This document shows positions 1-7,178 of a DNA stretch of 57,099 nt, piece by piece. The DNA comes from Rhizobium sp. Root1203 (GTDB lineage: Bacteria > Pseudomonadota > Alphaproteobacteria > Rhizobiales > Rhizobiaceae). The notes below the pieces were generated by a model. That model was not told the DNA's origin. It was given only the letters and a program-made list of their open reading frames with translations, and made no database searches. Numbering within the stretch: position 1 is the stretch's first letter; each line of letters opens with the position of its first letter. The DNA lies in the NCBI RefSeq assembly GCF_001424945.1, contig NZ_LMCW01000008.1, forward strand, positions 144,411 through 201,509, given 5' to 3'. A program made the translations under genes and the position numbers.

Positions 1-30
1 AAGGCCGGCAGATTTGCCGGCCTTGTTCTT
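1..30 (+). terminator. Rho-independent terminator at left edge
   Basis: A perfect 10-bp inverted repeat (AAGGCCGGCA, loop GATT, TGCCGGCCTT) is followed by the T-rich stretch GTTCTTTC on the plus strand. It would end a plus-strand gene lying left of the window. Part of its right arm is carried into the 121-bp duplication that follows. Confidence 0.6.
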
Positions 31-257
31 TCAGAGCTGCTCTACGCCAACTCTCTCTTCGGGGTCTCGCCTTGCTTTCCTATGTTCTTGTCTGTGCCAT
101 CGCCTTCCTGGCCGGGTGCCTGAGCGGTGTGATCGGCACGGCCTTGTTCTTTCAGAGCTGCTCTACGCCAACTCTCTCTTCGGGGTCTCGCCTTGCTTTC
201 CTATGTTCTTGTCTGTGCCATCGCCTTCCTGGCCGGGTGCCTGAGCGGTGTGATCGG
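18..257. repeat. 121-bp tandem duplication of the TSUP gene 5' region
   Basis: Bases 18-136 and 139-257 are identical, so the unit repeats with a period of 121 bp. Each copy holds the stretch from the terminator arm to the first 20 or so codons of the downstream permease. Because 121 is not a multiple of three, the first copy's reading frame (TTG at 72) runs into a different frame in the second copy and cannot yield the permease. Only the second start, at 193, gives the full protein. The repeat is exact, which suggests a recent event or an assembly artefact. Confidence 0.9.
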
Positions 258-921
258 TACCGGCGCCAGCCTCATTCTCCTGCCCGTTCTCGTTCCGATG
301 TTCGACCCGGCACGGGCCATCCCCGTCATGGCGATCGCCGGGCTGATGGCGAATGCGGCGCGCGTCATGGCATGGCACAGGGAAATCGATTGGCGAGCCG
401 TTCTCGCCTATGCGCTGCCGGGCGTCCCTGCGGCTTCGCTCGGAGCCCTCAGTCTCGTCCATCTGCCGGCGGCGATCAGCGGTACATTGCTTGGCATCTT
501 CATTATTTTGCTGGTGCCGCTTCGCCGCTACATCACGCATTGCAACATAACCATCGGCCCGGCAGGGATGGCCGTTGCCGGCGCGGTAGTCGGCTTTCTG
601 ACGGGACTGTTTCTGTCCACCGGGCCGCTCAGCGTGCCGGCCTTTCTTGCCTTCGGACTTGTGAAGGGCGCGTTCCTATCGACGGAAGCGGCGTCCTCCA
701 TCTTCGTCCAGGTGGCGAAGGTTCTGACGTTCTATCAAGCAGGAGCGCTCACCAGCGACCTCCTGATCAGCGGTCTGATCATCGGCTGCGCATTGATGGC
801 AGGAACCTTCTTCACCAAGCGTTACGTCATAAAAATGTCGGAACGCAGTTTCCGCCTGATGATGGATGCCATTACCTTGGCATCCGGCCTCTGGCTAACG
901 CTTGTCGGCCTTTTCGGCTGA
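193..921 (+). CDS. TSUP (TauE/SafE) family membrane permease
   Basis: Encodes a 242-residue, strongly hydrophobic protein with the N-terminal glycine-rich helix typical of the sulfite exporter TauE/SafE (TSUP) family (AGCLSGVIGTGASLILLPVL, followed by a similar pattern near the middle, GAVVGFLTGLFLSTGPLSVP). The two related halves fit the family's internal repeat. Such proteins sit in the inner membrane and move sulfur-containing or small organic anions; the substrate is not evident. The start is TTG with a weak GGGG purine run upstream. The first codons and upstream DNA are duplicated in tandem, so the native promoter distance has changed. Known of the family: often near sulfonate or taurine genes. 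Here no such neighbour is visible. Confidence 0.8.
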   Translation: MLSYVLVCAIAFLAGCLSGVIGTGASLILLPVLVPMFDPARAIPVMAIAGLMANAARVMAWHREIDWRAVLAYALPGVPAASLGALSLVHLPAAISGTLLGIFIILLVPLRRYITHCNITIGPAGMAVAGAVVGFLTGLFLSTGPLSVPAFLAFGLVKGAFLSTEAASSIFVQVAKVLTFYQAGALTSDLLISGLIIGCALMAGTFFTKRYVIKMSERSFRLMMDAITLASGLWLTLVGLFG

Positions 922-937
922 GCATGTTCGAGGGTTA

Positions 938-969
938 CTGACCAAAATTTGTATATAATCTTGGGTCAG
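938..969 (+). promoter_or_regulatory. Promoter and inverted repeat of the abiE-like remnant
   Basis: TATAAT at 954-959 is a perfect -10 box. It is bracketed by the inverted repeat CTGACC (938-943) and GGGTCAG (963-969), 25-30 nt before the antitoxin ATG at 984. AbiEi antitoxins are known to bind inverted repeats over their own promoter, so this may be the surviving operator. No good -35 box is visible. Confidence 0.5.
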
Positions 970-983
970 AAAGTAGGAAGATT

Positions 984-1690
984 ATGCCGGATCCCACTTC
1001 TGATACGCTCGAACGCATTCACGACCGAATTGCCAGCGCGGCGCCTTCTGGCGTTTGGTCGCGCGCTGATTTCCTCGATATTGCTACACCGAACGCCGTC
1101 GAAAAGGCGCTGCAGAGGCTGGCCAGCCGCGGCGACATCCGCCGCCCTCATCTCTGCCTCTATGACAAGCCGGGCTTTAGCCAACTGACGGGCAAGATGG
1201 TGTTTCCACCACTCGCCTCATTCATCGATGCAATCGCGCGGCGCGACCGCTTCGTGTGTGCGTCGACGGCATGACGGCGGCCAATGACCTTGGCCTAACG
1301 ACGGCCGTTCCGGCCCGGTCCACGATCAACGCGGATACCTATCCCCGAGCAATCGAGATCGAGGCCAATGTCGGCGATGCGCAGGCCACAAAACCGGTCA
1401 TCTATATCTTTGACTTCAAGCGCATTTCGGCAAAGACCGCTTTCTGGGCATGCCGACCGGCAATGCGGGTAATCCAGGCCCTCCACTGGTTTCGCGATGA
1501 GCGCTCCAATCTGGAGACAGTAGTGGATGGTATTGTCCGTTACCTGGCACGAAGCCCGCACAGGCAGCCGATTGTCGAGGATCTGCGCGAAAACATACAC
1601 GCCATCCCAGCTTGGAAGTACCAGGCGATAGAAACGACAACACGCGACCCGCGGCCCCCGAAGGATGAACGTGCGCCAGAGCTTCATTGA
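984..1690 (+). pseudogene. Frameshifted AbiEi-like (DUF6088-type) antitoxin
   Basis: The N-terminal half (984 to about 1255) reads as the winged-helix domain of AbiEi-like antitoxins of the DUF6088 type (SRADFLDIATPNAVEKALQR, then a GDIRR/LCLYDKPGFS segment). Translation in that frame stops at 1274. The expected continuation, V-D-G-M-T-A-A-N-D-L-G-L-T-T with a recognisable C-terminal domain, is in another frame from 1256 to 1690. A single-base indel near 1250 therefore splits the gene. Family knowledge: the antitoxin represses the operon and counteracts an AbiEii nucleotidyltransferase toxin, whose remnant follows with a 26-bp overlap. Ribosomal slippage is possible but nothing shows it; the toxin is also broken, so decay is more likely. 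Confidence 0.7.
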
Positions 1691-1875
1691 CGTCCTTCGC
1701 TCAAGCGCTGACGAGCGGAGAGCACTATTCCGCACCTGCGTCCGATCCGGAGACGCGGGCCGAGAATATCGAGAAGGTACGTCTGCTGGCTGCTCGACTT
1801 CCTGTGCAACCGACGGAACGACGAACAATCGGCCTTTATTTGGGCGGCACGAGCCTCAGCAAAGCGTAGGCTGCA
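1665..1875 (+). pseudogene. Truncated, multiply frameshifted AbiEii-like nucleotidyltransferase toxin
   Basis: The pieces of an AbiEii toxin N-terminus appear in order but in different frames. The first, from ATG 1665, is MNVRQSFIDVLRSSADERRALF. It is followed by ENIEK (about 1762-1776), then VCWLLDFLCN (about 1780-1810), and finally LYLGGTSLSKA ending at 1869. GGTSLSK is the hallmark nucleotidyltransferase glycine-serine motif of this family. The sequence ends right after it, before the catalytic aspartates, so no active toxin can be made. The gene overlaps the 3' end of the broken antitoxin. About 75 of roughly 300 expected codons remain. Confidence 0.65.
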
Positions 1876-1940
1876 ACGCGGCCAACCCTGTGCTCGACCC
1901 AAGTTAAGGCGACGCTACGTATTCGAGCGCGCCTCGCGGC

Positions 1941-3653
1941 TCAGCTCCGCTTCCTGACAAAGGCGGCGCAGAGCTGTGCCACCATCGCAAGCGAGGTTGC
2001 CCCGGCATCGGGGTGGCCGATGCTCTTTTCCGCCAGCGGCCGGGCGCGCCCGAGGCGCGGCGTCAGCGAAGCCGTGTCCCTTGCCGCAGCCTCCGATGCG
2101 TCGGCCGCCGATTTCCACGCTTCGACAAGTGTTTTTCCGCCGGAAACGTCCGTCGTCAGGGTTTCAACGAAGGGAACGAGCGAATCCACCAGCGTCTTGT
2201 CACCGACGCTCGCGCGGCCGAGGCGGGTAACGCCTTCGAGCGCCCGACGGGCGCCTTCGGCAACCGCCTGGTTGCTCGGCACGCCGCTGTCGCTAAAAGC
2301 AGTGCTCCACGAGCGCAGCAGCAGCCCCCAGATCGCGCCGGACGTGCCACCTGCCCGGTCAGCCCAGGCATCGCCGCCAAGCGCGAGCGTCGTCTGTACG
2401 CCTGCACCGGCAGAAACGGCCGCAGCCATTGCTTTCGCTGCCGCATCCGAGCCGCGCTGCATGCCCTGGCCATGATCTCCGTCGCCGGCAATCGCATCGA
2501 TACGGCCCAGTTCGGCTTCACGATCCTTCAGCATCGCAGCAATCTCGGCGAACAGGTCGCTTATGCAGCCCGCAGACTTGCGGGAGGCTTCCGACGCCTC
2601 CGGGATGGTCGGCGCAGCCTCCTCATCGACAGCCACGTCGCTACGCAGGTCAACGGCATCCGGACGCCCCCTGCGGAAGGCAGGCGTATCGCAAGGTGCA
2701 GCCCAATAACGCTCCAGCTCGGCATCGAGCCAAGCCAGCGTCAGCGAGCATCCTTGCATGTCGAGGCTGGTGACGAATTCGCCGGCCTCCGGCTGGACGA
2801 TCTCCAGACCGGCGCCATTCAGCTTTTTCTGAACGGCGGTCCAAAGAACGAAAAGCTCTTCGTATTTCGTCGAACCCAGGCCATTCAGTACTGCTGCAAC
2901 GCGCGCGCAGCCCGCAGGCTTTTCGGCAAGAAGCCTGTCGGCAAGGATGCCGGCGAGTTCGCTGGCGCTGGCAATATCCTTTTCGCTGATCCCCGGCTCG
3001 CCGTGAATGCCGAGGCCAAGCGCCATGCGGCCGTTCGGCACGCTGAACAGTGGCTCCGCAGCACCTGGCAGGGTGCAGCCGGCAAACGCGACGCCGAAGG
3101 AGACGGTGCGATCATTGGCGTGGCGTGCGATCCGCTCCACCTCGTCGAGCGAAAGACCCGCTTCGGCTGCCGCACCGGCAATCTTGAAGACCACGAGGTC
3201 GCCGGCGATGCCACGGCGCATCGCATGCTTGTCAGACGTTGCGCTGGCAACGTCATCCGTTACCGCGATGATCCGCACATCGACGCCTTCGGCCCGCAGC
3301 CGTTCTGCGGCAACGCCGAAATTCAGCACGTCGCCGGCATAGTTGCCGAAGCCGAGGAGGATGCCGCCGCCATTGTCGGCCTGGCGGCAAACCCGCGCCA
3401 CAGCCGCCGTCGAGGGCGAGGCAAAGACGTCGCCGGCCACTGCCGCATCCGCCATCCCCTGGCCGACATAACCGGCAAAGGCCGGGTAATGACCCGAGCC
3501 GCCGCCGACAACGACGGAGACCTTGCCCTTCGGCACCGTCGTTGCACGCACGACGCCATTGGTGACCAGACGTACGTGGTTCGGGTAGATTTGGCAGAAG
3601 CCGGCAAGCGCGGTCGCGGCGAATTGCTCGGGAGCATCAAAAATCGTCGTCAT
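1941..3653 (-). CDS. Dihydroxyacetone kinase family protein, DhaK-DhaL fusion
   Basis: A 570-residue cytoplasmic kinase. The DhaK domain covers about residues 1-320, with the GGGSGHYP loop at 50-57 and the histidine H217 in GIHGEPG that holds the ketose substrate covalently. The DhaL domain is about 360-570, with the ATP/magnesium motif GDGDHG at 390-395. This is the single-chain ATP-dependent architecture of Citrobacter-type DHA kinases and of tetrulose kinases such as DerK and LerK. It is the last gene of a minus-strand operon, 12 bp behind a TIM-barrel gene and downstream of a PdxA homologue. The context points to phosphorylation of a four-carbon or related keto sugar rather than glycerol metabolism, but the substrate is inferred. 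Confidence 0.9.
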   Translation of the reverse strand: MTTIFDAPEQFAATALAGFCQIYPNHVRLVTNGVVRATTVPKGKVSVVVGGGSGHYPAFAGYVGQGMADAAVAGDVFASPSTAAVARVCRQADNGGGILLGFGNYAGDVLNFGVAAERLRAEGVDVRIIAVTDDVASATSDKHAMRRGIAGDLVVFKIAGAAAEAGLSLDEVERIARHANDRTVSFGVAFAGCTLPGAAEPLFSVPNGRMALGLGIHGEPGISEKDIASASELAGILADRLLAEKPAGCARVAAVLNGLGSTKYEELFVLWTAVQKKLNGAGLEIVQPEAGEFVTSLDMQGCSLTLAWLDAELERYWAAPCDTPAFRRGRPDAVDLRSDVAVDEEAAPTIPEASEASRKSAGCISDLFAEIAAMLKDREAELGRIDAIAGDGDHGQGMQRGSDAAAKAMAAAVSAGAGVQTTLALGGDAWADRAGGTSGAIWGLLLRSWSTAFSDSGVPSNQAVAEGARRALEGVTRLGRASVGDKTLVDSLVPFVETLTTDVSGGKTLVEAWKSAADASEAAARDTASLTPRLGRARPLAEKSIGHPDAGATSLAMVAQLCAAFVRKRS

Positions 3654-3665
3654 GGAAAGCAGTCC

Positions 3666-4604
3666 TTAGCTACGCGGCAGGATGCGCCGAAGATAATCGC
3701 GGTTGGAGGCACTGACTGAAAGGCCGTCGCCGCCATAATGCTCGCACAGAAATGGGCTTTCGAATCCATGCTGCAGTGCCAGCTGGATGGCCGTTCGGTA
3801 ATTGATCAACCCCGATTCAAGCGGAACCGGATGGCTTGCAATAAGGCCGGTATGCTCGTCTTCGATCCGCATGTAGTTCTTGACGTGCCAGTACTTGGCA
3901 TAGGGGGCGACCTTGGTCATCATTTGCAGCCAATGCTCGACTGGCCTGTGAAGACGAATGAGATTGCCGAGATCGGCATTGATGCCGACATTGTCGAGAC
4001 CAACCTCCTCAACGAAGCGGACCGAACTGTCTGCTGTACCGAGATAGGTATCCTCATACATTTCGAGTGAAACTTCGACACCGACGTCCGCGGCATGGCG
4101 ACCGAGCTCTGCGATGCGGGCGACGGCCCTTTGCCAAATCGCCGGATCGTCAGGGTTCTTCGCCCCCTGTTCTGTCCAGAACCAGAGGGCCGACTTCTGC
4201 TTTTCCGTCAGTGGCTCGAAAAAGCCAAAAGAGACGCTCTGGGCCCCGATTTCGGCTGCGACATCGATAACGCGATGACTATAGGCGAGGTATTCGTCGC
4301 CGCATTTTGCGTCAATGACGCTTCGACGCGATGTCGAGATCGCTGGAATAGTCATGCCGCTTTCGCGAACGACCTCGCAGAAGGCGCGACGACGCGCGGG
4401 CGAAAGGTCAGCGAGGCGAAGCCAGCTGTCGGTGGGATCGATTTCAGTAAAGCCTGCATCGGCGACTTCGCCGACCGTTGAGGCCCATTCCTCGACGCTC
4501 TGATCCTGAACGGATCGACCATCGGCAAGCGTGTTCGGATATTGGATCATGGCGGCCGCAATCGGCCAATTCTCACGTGTCCATTTGCGCGCTGAACCCG
4601 TCAT
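3666..4604 (-). CDS. Sugar phosphate isomerase/epimerase family TIM-barrel protein
   Basis: A 312-residue protein of the AP_endonuc_2 (xylose isomerase-like) fold. Metal-site motifs of the family are visible: SLEMYEDTYLG, GINADLGN, and the WHVKNY and FLCEHYGGDG segments late in the chain. The start at 4604 is chosen because GGGAGGACG lies just upstream; a longer frame to 4742 has an unlike, low-complexity N-terminus. The gene sits between the pdxA-like gene and the dhaK-dhaL fusion, so it probably interconverts an aldose/ketose or epimer pair feeding the kinase. Nothing in the sequence identifies the substrate. Confidence 0.8.
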   Translation of the reverse strand: MTGSARKWTRENWPIAAAMIQYPNTLADGRSVQDQSVEEWASTVGEVADAGFTEIDPTDSWLRLADLSPARRRAFCEVVRESGMTIPAISTSRRSVIDAKCGDEYLAYSHRVIDVAAEIGAQSVSFGFFEPLTEKQKSALWFWTEQGAKNPDDPAIWQRAVARIAELGRHAADVGVEVSLEMYEDTYLGTADSSVRFVEEVGLDNVGINADLGNLIRLHRPVEHWLQMMTKVAPYAKYWHVKNYMRIEDEHTGLIASHPVPLESGLINYRTAIQLALQHGFESPFLCEHYGGDGLSVSASNRDYLRRILPRS

Positions 4605-4719
4605 ATCGTCCTCCCAACTGCAGCCCGATACGCCGCTCATGGCGCAAATCGGAAGCCGCAACTCCTTGATAGTGAGCCTCCCTCGCCCGGCGGATGAAGC
4701 CGGTCGAGCAGGATTGAAA

Positions 4720-4763
4720 GCCTGCGTTCCTCCGGCAGGCATGCCGGCCGGCGGACGGCCGGC
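4720..4763 (-). terminator. Tandem hairpins between pdxA-like and TIM-barrel genes
   Basis: Two strong adjacent inverted repeats: GCCTGC/GCAGGC (4720-4740) and GCCGGCCG-GCGGA-CGGCCGGC (4743-4763). They fill the 171-bp gap between two genes of the same operon. No U-run follows on the minus strand, so they are more likely an mRNA-stability or attenuation element than a full terminator. Confidence 0.4.
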
Positions 4764-4775
4764 CTTAGAACACGT

Positions 4776-5813
4776 TCAGGCAGCCTTGGCGGCCTCGCGC
4801 TGGCGGGTTGCCATGCGTGCGGCGAGAAGGATCGCCTCACGGCTGGCGCCGATATCGGCAATACCCTTTCCGGCAATGTCATAAGCCGTGCCATGGGCGG
4901 GCGTGCAGAGCGGAAAAGGCAGTCCGCCCATCATCGTCACGCCCTTGTCGAAGCCGATAAGCTTCATGGCGATCTGACCCTGGTCATGGTACATGGTCAA
5001 GACGGCATGATAGCCTTCCTTCATGGCGCGCAGGAACACAGTATCTGCCGGGAACGGTCCTTCGACCCCATAGCCGCGGGCCTTAGCCTCAACAACGGCG
5101 GGTTCGATGATGTCGATCTCTTCCATCCCAAAACTGCCGCCATCGCCTGCATGGGGATTGAGGCCGGCAACGGCTACCCGCGGCTCGTCAATGCCGGATG
5201 CCTTGAGGCAGGACACAGTCAGTTCCAACTCCGCCAGAATACGCTCAACGGACAGATTGTCAGCCACTTCCTTGAGCGGAATATGCGAGCTGACGCGGGC
5301 GTTCCAGATCTTTTCCAGGACATTGAATTCGCGGATCTTGCCGGTGAACGACAAGACATCCGACACGAAGCGGATTTCGTCGTCATAGCCCGGATAAGCG
5401 AAACGCATCGCCTTCTTGTTGAATGGCGTAAAGCAGACTGCATCGGCTTTACCGGCATGGGCCAGTTCCAGCGCGGTGCGGAAGTTGCGGGTAGCGAATG
5501 CGCCACCTGCCAACGTCGCCTCTCCGCGTTCGACATCCTCAGGCGCCAGGTGGCCAAGATCGACGAAAGCATGCTTCGAACGCTCAAGACCGGCGAGGCC
5601 TTCAAGGGAGGACGCCGTCAGATCCAGTTCAACACCCGCTTCACGCGCGCCCTTGTCCAGAATGCGGCGATCGCCGATGACGATGATATAGGCTTTCTCC
5701 TTCACGTCGTCCAAAGCCAGAAGCTGAGCCGTCAACTCCGGGCTGATACCTGCGGGGTCGCCCATGGCGAGCGCGATGACGGGGCGATTGTCTTTGTGAT
5801 CGTTGATATCCAC
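4776..5813 (-). CDS. pdxA: PdxA-family 4-phospho-sugar-acid dehydrogenase (PdxA2-like)
   Basis: A 345-residue protein of the PdxA family, NAD-dependent oxidative decarboxylases acting on 4-phosphorylated hydroxyacids. Seen: the N-terminal ALAMGDPAGISPEL motif, the metal-binding histidine segments NPHAGDGGSFG and MYHDQGQIAMK, and CTPAHGTAYDIAG near the C-terminus. The GTG start at 5813 follows GGAG; a longer frame to 5870 adds 19 atypical residues. Genuine PdxA makes pyridoxal phosphate. Paralogues next to sugar kinases (PdxA2) oxidise 4-phospho-D-threonate or -erythronate to dihydroxyacetone phosphate and CO2. The catabolic neighbours and GntR regulator favour the PdxA2 role, though the usual DUF1537 kinase partner is absent and a DhaK-type kinase stands in its place. 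Confidence 0.88.
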   Translation of the reverse strand: MDINDHKDNRPVIALAMGDPAGISPELTAQLLALDDVKEKAYIIVIGDRRILDKGAREAGVELDLTASSLEGLAGLERSKHAFVDLGHLAPEDVERGEATLAGGAFATRNFRTALELAHAGKADAVCFTPFNKKAMRFAYPGYDDEIRFVSDVLSFTGKIREFNVLEKIWNARVSSHIPLKEVADNLSVERILAELELTVSCLKASGIDEPRVAVAGLNPHAGDGGSFGMEEIDIIEPAVVEAKARGYGVEGPFPADTVFLRAMKEGYHAVLTMYHDQGQIAMKLIGFDKGVTMMGGLPFPLCTPAHGTAYDIAGKGIADIGASREAILLAARMATRQREAAKAA

Positions 5814-5876
5814 TGCTTCGTTCTCCAACCTCGATGACGCGGTTTTAAGCCATCCCGAATAGGAGGACAAGTCTTT

Positions 5877-5891
5877 TGCATTTTGTATGCA
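5877..5891. promoter_or_regulatory. Possible GntR operator in the divergent pdxA/gntR promoter region
   Basis: TGCAT-TTTGT-ATGCA is an inverted repeat (5-bp arms) in the 168-bp gap between the divergent pdxA-like gene and the GntR regulator. GntR/FadR proteins commonly bind short AT-containing inverted repeats in such gaps. Assignment rests on position and symmetry only. Confidence 0.35.
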
Positions 5892-5981
5892 GCATTTTTA
5901 TGTTTGGAACCGGATCGAAAGTGGTGTACCCCTGAAGCGGGGCGTTCACAGCCTCACCGCACCTAAATCGGGCTTTCGAAC

Positions 5982-6662
5982 ATGAGTGAAATAGTGACTG
6001 ATCTGCCAGCCTCTCCTTCCGGACCGATTCAGCGAACGGCTCTTCACGACACGCTCGTCACACGGTTGCGCGACATGATCATCGAGGGCGAATTGCCACC
6101 TGGCGCAAGGATGCACGAGAGCCACCTCGGAGAGCAACTGGGCGTCTCGCGCACACCTCTGCGCGAGGCGATCAAGTATCTCGCCAGCGAAGGTTTGGTC
6201 GAGCTCATTCCGAGCCGCGGCGCGATCGTCAAGCGGTTCAGCGGCAAGGACGTGCACGACATGCTGATCGTGCTGAAAAGTCTCGAAGAGCTGGCCGGCG
6301 GCCTCGCCTGTGTGACGGCAACGGACGAAGAGATTGCCAAAGTCCGGCGACTGCATGACGAAATGCAGGAATGCTACAATTCGCGCGACCGCCTCCGCTA
6401 CTACAAGCTCAATCAGGCGATCCACACCGAGATTACTCAACTTGCCCATAACCAGGCGCTCAGCAGCATGCAGGCTGTGCTGCAATCCCGGCTGAAGAGA
6501 ATACGCTTCATCGGCCATGAGGGCCCTGAAAAATGGGAAGCGGCAATGGCCGAACATCAAGAAATGATCGTGGCGCTTGAAGCGCGGGACGGCAAGGCCC
6601 TGGCCAAAGTTCTCGGTCGCCACCTCCTCAACGCTTGGCAGCGCGTCAAGGATGCGATCTAG
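5982..6662 (+). CDS. GntR family regulator, FCD domain (FadR subfamily)
   Basis: A 226-residue regulator. Residues about 15-85 form the GntR winged helix (LVTRLRDMIIEGELPPGARM, then LGVSRTPLREAIKYLASEGLV), and about 95-215 form the all-helical FCD ligand-binding domain, whose metal or ligand histidines fit the segments AIHTEIT and GRHLL. It is transcribed away from the pdxA-like/TIM-barrel/dhaK-dhaL operon across a short gap that contains a small inverted repeat. It is therefore the likely repressor of that operon, released by a pathway sugar acid (inference). Confidence 0.9.
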   Translation: MSEIVTDLPASPSGPIQRTALHDTLVTRLRDMIIEGELPPGARMHESHLGEQLGVSRTPLREAIKYLASEGLVELIPSRGAIVKRFSGKDVHDMLIVLKSLEELAGGLACVTATDEEIAKVRRLHDEMQECYNSRDRLRYYKLNQAIHTEITQLAHNQALSSMQAVLQSRLKRIRFIGHEGPEKWEAAMAEHQEMIVALEARDGKALAKVLGRHLLNAWQRVKDAI

Positions 6663-6888
6663 TCGCGCGTCCGCGGCCCGTATACCCACGCGGCTGATCG
6701 TCGACGAACTGGCCAAACGGCTAACCGACTAGGACGTAGGGCCTTGGTCATCTGGTCACCGAAGGTAGGGGTCAGACCACGCTTCTGGTGCGGACCTCGG
6801 ACCTTACCCATCTATAGGGCCGTCTCAATGAGGCGTAGATATTAGCACCAATGGAGCTAGTATTACGGCTCATCCATGGGAGCTAAGT

Positions 6889-7089
6889 ATGCGTTCTACC
6901 ATTAACATTGACGATAAGCTCATGGAGCGGGCCAAGTTCCTTACGGGCACAAAGGAAACGGCAGCCCTTGTTCGCCAAGCACTAGAAACGCTTGTACGTG
7001 TAGAATCCGGCAAGCGGCTGATCGCGCTTGCCGGCTCTATGCCCGAAGCTGAAGCGGCCCCTCGCCGACCGAGCGATGTAGCTAAGTGA
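6889..7089 (+). CDS. vapB: VapB-type antitoxin, orphaned
   Basis: A 66-residue protein beginning MRSTINIDDKLMERAKFLTG, the ribbon-helix-like N-terminus typical of rhizobial VapB antitoxins (DUF2191 type), with a GMPEAE-like acidic tail that would wrap the toxin. GGGAG precedes the ATG. Its stop overlaps the GTG of vapC, the normal coupled arrangement, but the toxin is reduced to 30 codons. The antitoxin itself looks intact in length and sequence; it may persist by chance or buffer a VapC encoded elsewhere. Confidence 0.8.
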   Translation: MRSTINIDDKLMERAKFLTGTKETAALVRQALETLVRVESGKRLIALAGSMPEAEAAPRRPSDVAK

Positions 7090-7178
7090 TCCTTGTAGAC
7101 CCTTCGATCTGGAGAGATCATTTTCCGAAAACGGTCCTGCGCAAGGGCCGCTTCCAAGGTCATCCAAGGGTTCCGTAA
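7086..7178 (+). pseudogene. vapC: VapC PIN-domain toxin remnant
   Basis: Starting at GTG 7086, inside the vapB stop, the frame reads VILVDPSIWRDHF, the first strand of a PIN domain with its first catalytic aspartate (D5; the usual DTS motif is DPS here). After 13 residues it joins GRFQGHP, normally some 20 residues further on, and stops at codon 31. Full VapC proteins have about 130 residues, with further acidic residues that are missing. The stub also overlaps the 3' end of the convergent adenylate cyclase gene by 19 bp, so the deletion probably reached that junction. Confidence 0.75.

Noticed and set aside
2013..3719. 568-codon open frame on the plus strand
   Set aside because: It is antisense to the dhaK-dhaL fusion, whose motifs are unmistakable; the plus-strand product is arginine-rich and family-less, as expected from GC-rich third positions.
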